Of a stretch of 64,000 bases of DNA, positions 52,953-64,000 are shown piece by piece. The stretch is from NCBI RefSeq assembly GCF_021018895.1, contig NC_079373.1:22962376-23026375 (forward strand). Direction: 5' to 3'. The notes under the pieces were generated by a model. The model did not search any database. It was not told the origin of the DNA and saw nothing but the letters and a program-made list of their open reading frames with translations. How positions within the stretch are numbered: the first letter of the stretch is position 1; each line of letters begins with the position of its first letter. The DNA is from Seriola aureovittata. Lineage: Eukaryota > Chordata > Actinopteri > Carangiformes > Carangidae. Made by a program: the position numbers and the translations under genes.

Positions 52953-54089
52953 TTCTAAGTAACTAGAGACCAAACTTTTATTTTCACTGCACATATATCA
53001 CACACCCTTGAATATAGAAACGACTCATTGAAATCGATTGAAAAATATAAATGTTATAGAGCTTTTTATCCAGAAAAACTGCAGCTCTTCCGTGTACTCG
53101 CGCTTGTTTGCAGGGCAGTCTTGGATCAATATGGCGGCGATGTTGGCATACGATCCAGCGACCATTGCGTCTTCTACGTGTATGTGCTTATGGTTACCAC
53201 TACACCTGCTAAACATGAGCACCATTTTTATTATGAGCTTGTTAGCATGCTGACATTAGCATTTAGCTGTAACCACCAAAGTGGTGGAATATATGATGCT
53301 GTATTTAAAGATGATAAGTGACAATATATAGAGGAAATTCTGGAGATGCAAGATTTTTTTGCAGTTAGGGCAAAACATGGGTATTACGTTATCATAATCA
53401 GAAATTGCAGATTCCCTTGGATGTTCAAATTAATATGTTGTGTGGCTGCAACACATGGTGGTTCATTTGATCCTGTTCTCCACTATATGTCCTAGTACAG
53501 CACAGATTTAGTTGTATATTACTGTAACTGACACTGTCTGTGTAAGGAACAAAATGTATGTATGACTGTGCAAATGATAACAGACTGGTACAGTAGGACA
53601 GTATTATATGTAGTTGACAAAATAAAGGCACTTTGACAGACTGGATGCCCCAAAGATCATGTTTTGGAATTAGGACAGTATCATCATGTAAGCAGATACA
53701 GTGTAAGTGCTATGCCTGCATTAACTCCGTGGTATACTAAACTGCCTCTTTAACATTGTCAGGCCTTACTGGAAGATCCTACTGCTGTCCAGCCTTATGA
53801 AACGATGAAGTCAAGAACAATGTGACCTTTAAGTCCCTCCTAACCATGTACCCCACCCCACTAAAAGCTCCTTACCCAACTTGCATGTCCTCATTTGTGC
53901 TTCTTTCTGAAAAGAGACAGTTAAGGGTTTTGTTTACTCACCAAACCCTTCAGGCTTAGGCCTACCCCAGTCCTCAAGCTTCTGCTGTTGCTGCCAGTTA
54001 ACTGGTAAGATGAGTCTTTTGTTGACTTACCTAAAATTTAACAAGTCACAAACACCACACCCACGCTAACACTGTCTGCAGGGCTGCCT
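52953..54089. other. Intergenic region right of the array
   Basis: No gene is recognised. A GCATGTTAGCAT-type repeat fragment lies at about 53205-53290; the rest shows only short open frames without supporting signals. Confidence 0.5.
53205..53290 (+). mobile_element. GCATGTTAGCAT-type repeat fragment
   Basis: CTTGTTAGCATGCTGACATT followed by AGCATTTAGCTGTAAC resembles the longer copy at 15640-16050. Confidence 0.55.
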
Positions 54090-54272
54090 CTCAAAACCTG
54101 GGATAGAAAATCTTCTTTATTCTACTGAAAGTTCTGTACACATCAGGACACTGAGCTTCACACACAGCACCATACACACACATAGACACACTGTGTATCT
54201 CAGCAGGGCAGGGGACAGGAGCGGAGGGCAGATAGTGGACTTGGAACTACAGAAACTTTGAGACCCATCCTG
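54090..54272 (+). other. Candidate non-coding first exon of the 54617-55531 gene
   Basis: A strong donor, CTG followed by GTGAGT, lies at 54273. It could pair with the acceptor GTGTTTCCAG ending at 54565, placing a 5' UTR intron before the coding exon. The 5' limit given here is arbitrary. Confidence 0.35.
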
Positions 54273-54616
54273 GTGAGTGTCTGTGTTGATTTGTAAAACT
54301 TTTTAAAGATATATGAAACTATATTATTGGTACTGTATTAGTGAGTTTCATCGGGGGAAGAAGATTGGTAGATTTTTAATGTGCTACGGTGACTAATAGT
54401 AACTTATGGTGGTACCATATGGTGGTAACACTGATGTAGTTAGTGGGTTTGTTTTGTACCTTAAAGAACACAACTATGAAAATACTAGTCTCAACTTTTA
54501 CCAGCCATATGTTCATTTTAGGTTACAGTCTATTCTTCTTCTAATTGTACTAATTGTGTTTCCAGTGTATCAGGGAGACCACTCTCTGAACTCCTGCCCT
54601 CCATCATAAGTCCACC

Positions 54617-55531
54617 ATGGGCCAGACCATCAGCAAACCCACTTCTAACCCCTCACAGAGCTCAAAATTCTTCTTCTCTTTGAGACGCACCCCAACCAGC
54701 CAACCGACCGTCGATCGGAACATATCCCCTCGACAAAGCATCTTCTCCACGCTGAGGAGGCCCCCGGTTGTCAAGCCCAACGATTTCATACCTCTATTCA
54801 ACGACTGCATCTCTGCCGCCTCGTCTAGAACCCAGGAGTACCTCCTATTCAAGGACCCGGAGGACAAGTTCCACCCGAGCCCTGAGGTGCTGACTCAGGT
54901 ATGTACATTGATCAATTATATGCTTTGATCATTAACCATCTGGAGGTATCAAACTGTTTCATAGTTGTCTGTTATCTTCCCACAGGTCTTCCTGATGACC
55001 TACATCTCCCAGAGTGTCTGCCTCAACATGACGGACACCTTCAACTGCACAGCCATGACGCCCGAGCAGCGCATCCTTCTTGGGGCTGACTGGGTCTGGG
55101 CCGTGCTGGAGAAGCCCACCAAGAACCCTCGGATCCAGATCGCGGTGCAGGTCCTACACCTGCCGGAGAGAGAGGACGCTGAGGAGAATGGCGTCCCCTC
55201 AGAGGCCTGCAGTGAGTCCGTACAGATGGCCCAGAGGGAGTCCAGCAACAGGACTGTGTACGAAAGGTTAGTGGACTTCTGCACCTCCATCGGCAAGGAT
55301 TGCTACGCCCTCTTTTTGTTCTTTGGGAAGAAAAACGACAAGGAGAACATCTATGGAGTCCTCAGCAACAATTTCGAGGCAGCCATTGGGAAGTGCAACA
55401 AGATTGACAGACCATTTATTGAGAACTTCTTCAAAGGTTCGAGGTATCTCCATACACCTTCGGGAATGATGCAGGCTATTGTCACCAAGAGAGAGGGGGA
55501 TCCTCTCACTCTCATGATTAAATTTAGCTGA
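54617..55531 (+). CDS. Unrecognised 275-residue protein with a myristoylation-type start
   Basis: Two coding exons: 54617-54898 (94 codons, donor GTATGT) and 54986-55531 (181 codons plus TGA), joined in phase 0 through an 87-bp intron with acceptor TCTTCCCACAG. The start is in an excellent context (TCCACCATGG), and the protein begins MGQTIS, which fits the N-myristoylation pattern (G2, S6), so membrane anchoring is plausible. A serine/arginine-rich N-terminus (SLRRTPTSQP, STLRRPP) precedes a more hydrophobic, probably helical region around residues 60-140 (LTQ-VFLMTYISQSVCL, LLGADWVWAVLE). An acidic linker and a compact C-terminal part (YALFLFFGKKNDKENIYGVL, IENFFKG, GMMQAIVTKREGD) follow. 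No signal peptide is seen. GC content is clearly higher than the flanks, supporting real coding sequence. I do not recognise the family and assign no function. Nearest poly(A)-like signal: ATTAAA at 55654. Confidence 0.85.
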
Positions 55532-57449
55532 CCCAAAGAGACTCTGTATAATTTTGATGACCAATAACATGATACAAGACCACAGTAATACAATTTATGT
55601 TAAATAAGTGTGGAAGTTTTTGATGTGTCCCTTGATAAACGATGTCCCGTCTTATTAAAATGTTGAGTTTTATAAAGTGAGAGGCCTTTGAAAAGAAAAT
55701 GATGGGTTATTTTAAACCTATACCAGTTGTTGATATTGCAATGATTGCCGTCATTAGTGTTATTAGTTACACCTGTGCTTTTCCTGCTCGGACAGGTTAA
55801 AATATGAAAAAGTCCTATTAGATGTGATTTACAGCAAGACTTCCTCAAAGACAAAAAGAACTGAACACACCATTTTGATGTAAACTCAAATGAGCAAACA
55901 TTATGAGAATAGATGTCCAACCTACCAGTAAAATTAACACTAAAAAAGCCTGAATTGTGGGATTTCCTCCATTTCACAACCCAGAAAAAGTGAACTAGGG
56001 CAGCCCCCTTCAAACCACCTAGGAAAAGGGGAATATTTCCTTTAAAGTCCCAAAACAGACAAAAATAACCATGAAATGACTTTACACACTTGCAATCATC
56101 CATGTTTTTGTCACCAGCTACCTGCTGTGTGTGGACAATATGTAAATCTGAGTTGAATCGAGGCTTGCTTTACAGTGATGTTTTGCATAAGCAGCTTGAG
56201 CTAAATGATTTTGCATGAACTATTCTGCTGGTTGGAAGAGCGCTCGATTAGTCCATAAGTACTTTTACCTGGAACAACTGCTCTCGAGGGGATTTTCTTA
56301 TGTTCTTTAAATTTGCATCACATATTGCCGCGGCTTAAAATGATGGCTGAGTGAACTGTTTCCGTGAAGAGTGAGTGCGTGTGGTATATTTAATTTTAGG
56401 TGCAGTCACTGTGAAACATGTTTAAAAAAAAAAAAAAAGCGACTGATGTGTCATTTCATTCAGACTCACACAATGGCACGGAAAATACATTCTCAAATAG
56501 AGATTTATGACAGAGAGGGTTAGAAAACATCTTTTGTCTCTTTAATGTCTTTTGTCTATAATATTGTTTTAATGTTTTTGTTTGCTGTAATATTGTTTGA
56601 CTGTTGTTACCATAGTAAACCAATGGAAAAAAGCACACTATTAAAAATATTTTCTGCCAACATTTATAAAAATGAAACAAATAAGTGCATTGTTGTTGTG
56701 TTTTATATAGTTTTTACTTTTTTATAAAACATTTTGTGTGACAATGTCAAAGACCTGTCCAAGAGAATTTAAGGGAAATTTGTTCTCCTGAATGCTGAAG
56801 TCCTGATCAGCTCTATCAGATCTACAGTTAGACTCAAAGCTTCTAAGAAGGCTGTAAAATGCACATGGCATCAGCAGTAGTTAGCTTTAGGCTAACTAAA
56901 AGAACAAAGTGTGTCACGATTCAAATTCAGCTGAAAGCTGTAGAAATGATGCCAGGGTGGAGGCCATGATTTATGATTCATGGTTTTTTATATGATTATT
57001 AAATACATTCTTGTGGGGACACGGTAAGAGAAAATATCTTACCACAATGTACAGTAGTGTATAAGATTTATTTACCATAGGTTAATACTGTAAACAAATA
57101 TCCAATGAAAAGGCACGTTTACAAAACAGTAATCATATCCCCACTTCCTCACATGACTAAAAGGAGCTTTACAAAAGGTACAAAACAACAATATAACACA
57201 CAATATTAAAAAATAAAGAGAGAGACTATAATTTTGTTCCTGCAGCTTCATATTGAAAAATGGCTCAGGATGAGACTTTTTATTGTAAATCTGCCCTACA
57301 GCTTCCTTTATTATCCAAAATAAAGGCAACAACTATAATTATAAATTGTGAATTGACTTTTTCTTGTGTTCTCATCAGGAACATTCAGTTATTTTCACTC
57401 TTTATTTGTCAGGAATGATTCAGAGAAAAAAGACTAACGACAGATTCCA
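55532..57449. other. Intergenic region between two convergent genes
   Basis: AT-rich, no exon or repeat family recognised. For the minus-strand gene, TTTATT (AATAAA on the minus strand) lies at 57401-57406, only 44 bp beyond its stop, with further copies near 57279 and 57305. Confidence 0.5.
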
Positions 57450-57890
57450 TCATAGTTCATCTTTCGTGTTGGCTTCTTCTTTGTGGCTTTTCCGCCCACA
57501 CGTGCACGCAGCAGTGTGGTCGTCTGGCTGAGGCACCAGCTCCATGTCTGCATGTTGTGCAGGCTGTCCTGTCTGTCGCTCCGAGTACATGTGCAGCACT
57601 CTGTAGTAGTAACAGTACAGTCTGCTGGGCTGCAGGAGCTCTCTGGCCGCTGCCTGACCCACTCTGGCCATCTCTTGGGCTTCGGCGTCGTTCTCTTTGG
57701 CCCATTTGATTTTCTCCAAAAGGTCTGACAGGTTTCTCTTCACAGGAATGTAATGAGTTCCCGCTTCTAAATAGCTGTAGAAATGTTCATAATACTGCGA
57801 GTCCTGTTTCAGAACCAGACTGCTCCCGAGCATCAGGTAAGGAAAACGATACGCTGCCACTGTTCCATCCACGTTCACCTGGTACTTGTA
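57450..57890 (-). CDS. poglut3: poglut3 exon 6 (CAP10 end, KDEL, stop)
   Basis: 441 nt with acceptor CTCTTTTAG. Encodes [55 protein letters not shown] and the end KDEL before TGA at 57450-57452. Confidence 0.95.
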   Translation of the reverse strand, partial: YKYQVNVDGTVAAYRFPYLMLGSSLVLKQDSQYYEHFYSYLEAGTHYIPVKRNLSDLLEKIKWAKENDAEAQEMARVGQAAARELLQPSRLYCYYYRVLHMYSERQTGQPAQHADMELVPQPDDHTAACTCGRKSHKEEANTKDEL

Positions 57891-59115
57891 CTAAAAGAGA
57901 GGAAAAAGTAAAATAAATTTTTAATATAAAGTTCTGAAAATGTGTATTGTGTTTATCATAATGAGGCTATTTGTGACTGTAAAGGAGAAACCACATCAAA
58001 AATATACAAGACATTTTTCCTCACCTTAAAGAAGTCAAAGAATCCAACAAGTGGTGTTTTGCCTACGTGTTTCTCTCTGTCCCTGAAGAAGAACCATCCT
58101 GTGATGCCGGCGTCCAGCAGCTCCGGGTTTTGCTTGGACAGAGAGACCAGCTGAAGACGTTCCTCTCGACTGTCCCGGCCACGGAAAAACGCCTGTGATG
58201 TTTTGTTAACCCACGGAGGCCCTGGAAGAAGGTTAAAAAATGTGAGGCACAAAGAGCTGTAAGTGACAGAACGGGACAAGTACTTAGATATGTAAAGGGG
58301 AATATCAAACAAACACTATTGTGCTTAGTACTCAAAGGAGTGTAGATGAATGTAGATTTAAAGGTCCAAAACTATCTGTAAGAAAATAACATTATTTCAC
58401 TCTAGATCAATAAAATAACATCCATGTGCTGTCCTACGAGTTGCATATTATTTGTCAGGGTTCAGCTTGTACTATGAGGACATGTTGAGCCTGGGGAAAG
58501 GGTGTCTAGATATCGAGACTCATTATTCAAATTTATCAACTGTCATTTTTTTCCTCACACATGACTGATTATAAGGCTGAACAAGATGACTGTAAATACG
58601 GCATATACATTTTAGGAATCCATGGTAATACAGGTCAGAAAGTGGCCACTTCTAATCTTTTTCCAGCTTCAAAAATAAACTAGTTTTTGGTTTAAGTTTA
58701 GCTTCTTTACAAAAGCACGATCATAAAAGACAAAGGAGAAAAAGAGAAGATCAAACAAATGTTACTATAGCAGGTAGATTGTGGCAGTGATGGATGACTT
58801 TTGATTTTGTGGGATTGAAAATTACTTTAAATTCACAAACTTTTCACACAAATTAGGCCACTAAAAACCTCACAATGTAGCAGATCACTGTATCGACCAC
58901 ATGGCGACGAGCTGCATATGAAAGATTCTCACCATGATCCTTTATTATTGTTCAGTGTTAACACAAGAGTTCACAGAACTGGAGTCTGCGGTGTAAATGT
59001 ATGAACTTTACCCCCATAAACTGGCACGTCTTACACAGACAGATATAAAATCCACTGACCTAATTGTATATCACTGCTACAGTGGGTCACACAGTGTCTT
59101 AAGAGAGAGAGAGAG

Positions 59116-59151
<36 letters not shown>

Positions 59152-61504
59152 CTGTGTTTCCCTGAACAGACAGCAGGTCATTGGTGACACCCCTCATGGC
59201 CTCCAGGGTGGAGTGTGTGACCTCGTAAGTGGGAAGGACAATGTCACGGGTGTCTGTGGAGCCGCACCAAGACAAGACAGGAACAGCATCCGACCTCCTC
59301 GTCTCCATCGGCCAGTCGCCAACATTGATGAAGAACTCCACATCAGGCACCCTCACCTTCAACAGAAAATGATGAGTCCCAGGAGACTGAAATCAGCAAT
59401 CCCACAATGCCATGTGCAGTCTCTCAGCAGTAATATTATTATCACACAACTTTACCTTCCTTGTTAGAGAGAGCAGCATTTCATCAGAGAACATCTTGAA
59501 GTCTGTGTATTTGCCCAGAGTGCGGCGGTACAGCTGGTTGTCGATGATGGCGTAGTGAATGAGACCTCCTCTGTTAGAAAATCTCGGAGGCACTTCCTGT
59601 CTGATGTACTGCAGGTCAACGCTGGGGAAGGATTTAAAGTCCGCCAGAATCTGAGGCTCTTCAGCGGGACACTGCATCACACTACGCCAGGCGGAGGCAT
59701 CGGGCTCAGGACAGTCACAGTATTCATGATAGACCGGACCTGAGCATGAAGAATATCAGTCACAGGACAAAACATGGTGACATTTGTTCCATTTATTCTC
59801 AGAACTAACTGAGCATTTTGGAGATAAATATATGAAACGGAAGCTGGTGTCAAACTCTTGCAATGAGACTTGTGTCCAAATGTAATGTTGACCACAAAAA
59901 TATATGGTGTTATTTATGAAACAGTAGTGGTGTAGCATTTCTGAGGCAGGATGTTGCACAATTCCTCCACATGTTTCAAAGCATGTTGTGTGTTTATTGA
60001 AGACAGGTTGTGACTGGCGTTGATGACCAATGATGTTAGAATAACAGAATATTCATTTACTTTGTGTAAGAATGACCATGAAAGGCTCATAGAAGCTTCG
60101 TTTTAAGGCCAGCAGTCAACATACATAGATTTGGACATTCAGGTGAAACTCTGTGGGCGTTCTTTTGCAGTACAGCCCTGTAGTGTGTGGTGTATGTTTG
60201 TCTTTAATAACTGGTTTCTTACTTTGAGGCATTTCCTGAGAACTGCTGCGCATGTTGTCAAATTGGTGAAGATGTGTTCTTAATTTGCTTGTGTTTCGTC
60301 TATTTGCATGTGTTTTCTTCAGTTGCAGTGCCTTGAGCTCTCAGAGCAACCCAACATTTGCCTAAGGGTTCACATATTTTTTATAATCTACACTGTGAAT
60401 GTTTGAATGATGTGTTCTATAAGGACAAGATCAATAAAATAATATGTGTATTAATTGAAATAGATTGTGTTTGTTGATAACTGTAACCTAGATGAAGATC
60501 TGGTCACATTTCAAGACAATAAAAGCAGATAATTCCAAAAGGTTCACTTATTTTTCTTGCCAATGTTAATATGGACTTGACCAGTGAAGCTGTGCCTGCG
60601 TTTCTTAATGCATGTTGCAACACGGACCTTGCATGATGTAGGGTGACATGGCAACTGGAGCATCATTGTGCAGGACGTCAATCTTCAGACCGTTCAGCGC
60701 TGTGCCGTAGAGCCGGTACCTCACAAGGAAGGACCCGTCTTCTCTGTCCAGAGGTGGGGGGACGTGGATGCGGATGTGCTCCTTCTTGTCCAGGGAGCTT
60801 ATCTTCACTTTGAATGTGTCTTTACCTGAACAGCACACGTAAAGAGCATTTCAGTGACACCTACGACTTATTTCCATCTTGCTGCAGGGCTTAATGAACA
60901 GTATAGCCTTCCATTAAATTTTGCACAGATGCACCTAGCCCTGATGTTAGCTGAACAAACACACCTAAAGACTTTTTCTCATGGTTAAAACAAGCACTGA
61001 AACTGTTTAGAAAGCTAAATGAGACACTAGTAATGATTATTGCACCGTGTTGACACGTTTTCGTTGCTAACAACACAAATTAGCTAGCTACGTCTATTGA
61101 TAATATTTAGAAACATGTTGCAACATAGGTCAGGTGTTAGCTTAACAATGATCCAACGGTCGTTTTGTTAGCTGTTTTGGCTAGAAAATGCTCTACTAGC
61201 ATTACGGTGATGCGATGTTTAACACAATGACATTTTTGAGCTCATGCTACGTGTGTAATCATTTACCTGGAGACAAAGTCAGGTTTTCTCCCTTTGAATT
61301 AACCGCCTGAATATAGAAGTAGCGGACCGGTAAAACCCTGTCGGGGTTCAAACCCAGACCCCAGATGAGACATTTCTCTGGGCTGATTCCCTCACATTCA
61401 CAGACCCCGAAGTTTATGCTAATAAATACTATAAAAATTACAACCCTACAAAATAAACCACTCTCATAAGGTTTGACTAAGTCTGCGCTACGCTCGCACA
61501 CCAT
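57450..61504 (-). CDS. poglut3: Protein O-glucosyltransferase 3 (KDELC2), six exons, complete
   Basis: POGLUT2/3 are ER-resident GT90 (CAP10) enzymes that attach glucose to serine in EGF-like repeats of secreted and membrane proteins such as Notch. The six exons (61267-61504, 60628-60825, 59456-59739, 59152-59356, 58025-58221, 57450-57890) join in phase to 520 residues; human POGLUT3 is of similar length. The N-terminus carries a hydrophobic signal segment ([14 protein letters not shown], about residues 21-34). Residues about 40-150 form the filamin-like domain ([20 protein letters not shown]). The CAP10 domain follows with [52 protein letters not shown] and [17 protein letters not shown]. 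The last four residues are KDEL, the ER-retrieval signal. Motifs such as [19 protein letters not shown] and [17 protein letters not shown] fit POGLUT3 better than POGLUT2. No break is seen. Confidence 0.93.
58025..58221 (-). CDS. poglut3: poglut3 exon 5 (CAP10 core)
   Basis: 197 nt, phase 1 to 0, acceptor TTCTTCCAG and donor GTGAGG. Encodes [20 protein letters not shown] and onward to [12 protein letters not shown] is a possible sequon. Confidence 0.94.
58222..59151 (-). other. poglut3: poglut3 intron 4
   Basis: About 930 bp without recognised repeats, apart from the GT/GA microsatellite at its donor end (59104-59148). Confidence 0.6.
59104..59148. repeat. (GA)n(GT)n microsatellite at the exon 4 donor of poglut3
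   Basis: On the plus strand GA then GT repeats run up to the splice site. On the minus strand the intron therefore begins GTAA followed by a CA repeat. Confidence 0.93.
59152..59356 (-). CDS. poglut3: poglut3 exon 4 (CAP10 core)
   Basis: 205 nt, phase 0 to 1, acceptor CTGTTGAAG and donor GTAACA. Encodes [20 protein letters not shown] and onward to [12 protein letters not shown]. The donor is followed at once by a CA repeat on the minus strand. Confidence 0.94.
59456..59739 (-). CDS. poglut3: poglut3 exon 3
   Basis: 284 nt, phase 1 to 0, acceptor ATGCTCAG and donor GTAAAG. Encodes (G)[35 protein letters not shown] and [20 protein letters not shown] then SLTRK. Confidence 0.94.
59740..60627 (-). 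other. poglut3: poglut3 intron 2
   Basis: About 890 bp of AT-rich intron with no exon or repeat recognised. Confidence 0.6.
60628..60825 (-). CDS. poglut3: poglut3 exon 2 (filamin-like domain)
   Basis: 198 nt, phase 1 to 1, acceptor GTTCAG and donor GTCCGT. Encodes [20 protein letters not shown] and onward to [12 protein letters not shown]. Confidence 0.92.
60826..61266 (-). other. poglut3: poglut3 intron 1
   Basis: About 440 bp, AT-rich, with TTAGCTAGCTA-type words but no defined element. Confidence 0.6.
61267..61504 (-). CDS. poglut3: poglut3 exon 1 (start, signal peptide)
   Basis: Starts at ATG 61502-61504, ends in phase 1 at the donor GTAAAT. Contains the signal segment and the first filamin-domain strand, with the N-glycosylation sequon NLT in [13 protein letters not shown]. 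Confidence 0.9.
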
Positions 61505-62520
61505 ATTCTTCCAAATGCGAACTGTTCTACGTCCAAACTTAGTGAATATTGACTGTAAAGTTTTGGTTGAAACTCCTACGCCGACATGTTGGTGAGGAGA
61601 AACACGCCCATTACCCGGTGATGCGTTAACGGGGTGTCGGAAAAATGTTGCTTAGGGATTATGAACGCCTCATCAAGGAAAACTCAGTAGAGTAACCAAC
61701 CACTTAAGCTCCACTTATTCTTTTGTTGTGAAGCTTTCAACCATATCTGACAATATACAACAGATAAAAGCCTAATTTGTAAAAAATAAAAAAATTAAGT
61801 CGTGCCACTACAGCGCCTTAAACGCTCATACTTAAAAAGTGTTTTTCTTTGATCTTATCGGTCTCAAGACAATTTAGCATAGACAAAAGATTATTTAGTG
61901 TATAAATTACATAATACATTAATATGTTTTAAATTCTGCGCTAATGATGGATTCTGCTGCTGTTGTTTGTATTACTCTCATAGGTGATTTTAGATTAAAT
62001 AACTTAACAAATTAAACAATAATTTACCATAAATTTAAAAGAAGGTTCATTTTAGTTGCAGTTGTTCTATTTGGGTGGCCAATAGCTTAAAACACAAAGA
62101 CTAGGATTACAATACATTACGATACAATACATTTGAGTAATTAGTCTAAACATACTGTATGCATTAAAAGCAACACTGTTGTTTTAACACCTTTCTCTTT
62201 ATTTAACAAAAAATTACATTTTGGCCTCAAAAACAGATTCTTGTATAAAAGGTAATATGATAGGCAGTTTGATACTGTAGATAAAAGTACACCTGAATCC
62301 CTTGTAATTTTCATAGCAGTATTACTTAGTAATCTTGATGGCACTTAGTTGCTCTAGTGTCACTGACAATGAAAATCTTGGATGACAAAAGCAGCGTGAT
62401 CAGCATCAGGCATACATAGTAAACCCGTTTTGGATAGTATTAGACCATCAGCATGTTCATACAGTGATTTATGACTGAATGATTACAGGAAACAAAGCAG
62501 CTCTGTAGGTAACCACAACC
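61505..62520. other. Upstream region of poglut3 and 3' flank of cyb5r2
   Basis: The promoter of poglut3 should lie in about 61505-61700; no TATA box is evident. For cyb5r2, TTTATT at 62198-62203 is AATAAA on the minus strand, about 320 bp past its stop. Confidence 0.5.
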
Positions 62521-62693
62521 CTAGTAAGAAAAGATGTTTTCTGTTTTGTGCCCCAGCTTGTCCAGATTTGGCAGACAGGCATTCTGTATCATTGGTGGAG
62601 GACCACACAGGACAATAAGGACATCGGTGGACGGAGCAGGGAGGTGGTCCTTGATCATGTCGTAGGTCACAAATCCTGAACTGTAGCTCCAGT
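62521..62693 (-). CDS. cyb5r2: NADH-cytochrome b5 reductase 2, last coding exon (partial gene)
   Basis: Cytochrome b5 reductases are FAD enzymes that pass electrons from NADH to cytochrome b5. This exon starts after the acceptor GTCTTCCAG in split phase and encodes (D)[39 protein letters not shown] and [16 protein letters not shown] before the stop at 62521. CGPPPM is the conserved NADH-binding motif of the family, and the aromatic C-terminus is usual. The sequence, and its position convergent to ppfibp2 as on human 11p15, favour CYB5R2 over its paralogs. Earlier exons are not seen and must lie beyond 64000. Confidence 0.9.
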
Positions 62694-64000
62694 CTGGAAG
62701 ACAAGACAAAAGAGACAGCTGACTCAGAGAAACTCATTTATGACTTATTCACCAGAAAAATCTGTCTTAGATGCGTTTTTCACTTCCACTATAATAAATA
62801 TTAAACACTTCCTCTTTCTATCATTTTTAGTTCATCTGTATTTGCCCATTGCCACAGCAGAGGGAAGCCTGTTGGTGAGAGGTATGCAAAAGCAAAAGCG
62901 GATTTCTTCTTCCCAGCATTAAGGGATAGGACGTTCAAAGAAAGAATTAAATCAGTAATGAAATTATCTGCCTAGTTTTTGATCTCTAGGGAAAGATAAA
63001 GCTTTCAGCTGCTGGTGTCAATGAAGTCATTAATAACGAGAAACGTGAGGCGATTTGTTCATCTTGTGCTTTCATCCACAGATAGTCATCTCTCCTTCCA
63101 TGGCAACCAAATAATGACATTGCTAATGAAGAGCAAGCTCACCTCTTCAAATGAATAATGATCAAGGGCCAATGGGTTTCTTTTCTGTGTGGAAGCAATG
63201 AAGATGCAACAGGACAGAATACAAGAGCCGTTCGAGGCCTTCACAACAGAGATTATGTAACAATATTATGCTCATTAATTTCTGCTCACTTTCAGGATTA
63301 TGCAAACGAAGACATGAGCGTTTTGCTAAGCTACTGTAACACCCGGGTGGAGCTATCTCCCTCCTTGGCCTGCAAGGATTTTCCTCCAGCGGAGGAGTCT
63401 TTGTTTGGTTTCTCACTTTGAATATTCAGCAGTGAAGGACTGGGTTTTAAGATTTAGTCATCATACAGCCTGGCACTGCACTAATACTCACATATACATC
63501 CTGTATGGTAACATGGTAAAATTAGACATGGAAAATGTTTTCACCAGATCCCACATTATGAGAAGTAAACATTTCATTTTGACTCTGAATGAGAGACTAA
63601 CAATCTCTCAACCGGCTGAGATTGCTTCACCTGTGTCCAAAACAAATGAACATGTTATATCGCCTGTCAACACATCCAGCAGATACAGAGTCTGTTCCTG
63701 GCCTGCTGATATGTGTAAGTCCAACCCTGGAGGAATACACCCGGCTCTTTAGCTGCTAAATGCTCCACTATGCTCACCATCTACTGTAGTTCCTAACTGT
63801 GTCCGTCTGTCGTTTGTTGCTAGGCAGGTAGCACACATCTGCCAACTGCTGCGTAAAACGAGACCGAAGAGAGACCGAACCAAAACAGTAAAGTTGTGAG
63901 CCGTAAAACCAAGACAATTAACTGAAAACACTCTGTGCAGAGCTGACGAGAGCTCCCGACACGGGTGACAATTTATCAATACAAGGACTCCTTTCACGTT
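62694..64000 (-). other. cyb5r2: Intron of cyb5r2 (partial)
   Basis: No further b5-reductase exon is found to the right edge. Open frames at 63158-63421 (+) and 63749-63997 (-) resemble no protein I know and lack exon signals. Confidence 0.5.

Noticed and set aside
54617..54898. Resemblance of the MGQT start to myristoylated retroviral structural proteins
   Set aside because: Only the first residues are similar. The gene has two introns, no LTRs, no zinc knuckle and no capsid-like motif that I can see; a generic myristoylation signal explains the match.
63749..63997. Possible upstream cyb5r2 exon on the minus strand
   Set aside because: The translation shows none of the b5-reductase FAD or NADH motifs and the boundaries lack proper splice sites.

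Overview
The window is vertebrate nuclear DNA, most likely from a ray-finned fish of the teleost/percomorph type. The evidence is intron-rich genes with GT-AG junctions, proteins that align best with vertebrate liprin-beta, POGLUT and cytochrome b5 reductase families, many long CA/GT microsatellites, and several short interspersed elements of the kind common in fish genomes. Species cannot be assigned from sequence alone.

Layout. Positions 1700-41807 on the plus strand carry almost all of a liprin-beta gene, called here ppfibp2. I can place 30 coding exons, all with compatible splice phases, encoding the N-terminal coiled-coil region, a serine-rich linker and three C-terminal SAM domains. The first coding exon seen here looks like an alternative start; the long N-terminus usual for liprin-beta is not found and may lie left of the window. 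The 3' end offers two C-termini: read-through of exon 28 (stop at 39267), or splicing to two further exons ending at 41807. Introns hold SINEs, MITE-like elements and microsatellites.

Positions 42868-52952 are one roughly 10 kb tandem array of an AT-rich 36-bp unit (about 280 copies) with inverted blocks and higher-order duplications. Its left edge abuts a dispersed element that is also present near 10.3-10.8 kb. The long minus-strand reading frames in the array are artefacts of a period divisible by three.

Positions 54566-55531 (+) hold a compact two-coding-exon gene for a 275-residue protein with an N-myristoylation-type start; I do not recognise its family. Positions 57450-61504 (-) hold a complete six-exon poglut3 (KDELC2) gene for an ER-resident protein O-glucosyltransferase ending in KDEL. 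Positions 62521-62693 (-) are the last coding exon of cyb5r2, which continues beyond the right edge.

The convergent order ppfibp2 > ... < cyb5r2 matches the PPFIBP2-CYB5R2 neighbourhood on human 11p15 and supports the beta-2 assignment. In this genome the interval between them has been filled by the satellite array, the unrecognised gene and poglut3. The genes are not an operon and have unrelated roles: synaptic/cell-cortex scaffolding, ER glycosylation and NADH-dependent electron transfer. Nothing in the window looks like a prokaryotic system or a complete autonomous mobile element.
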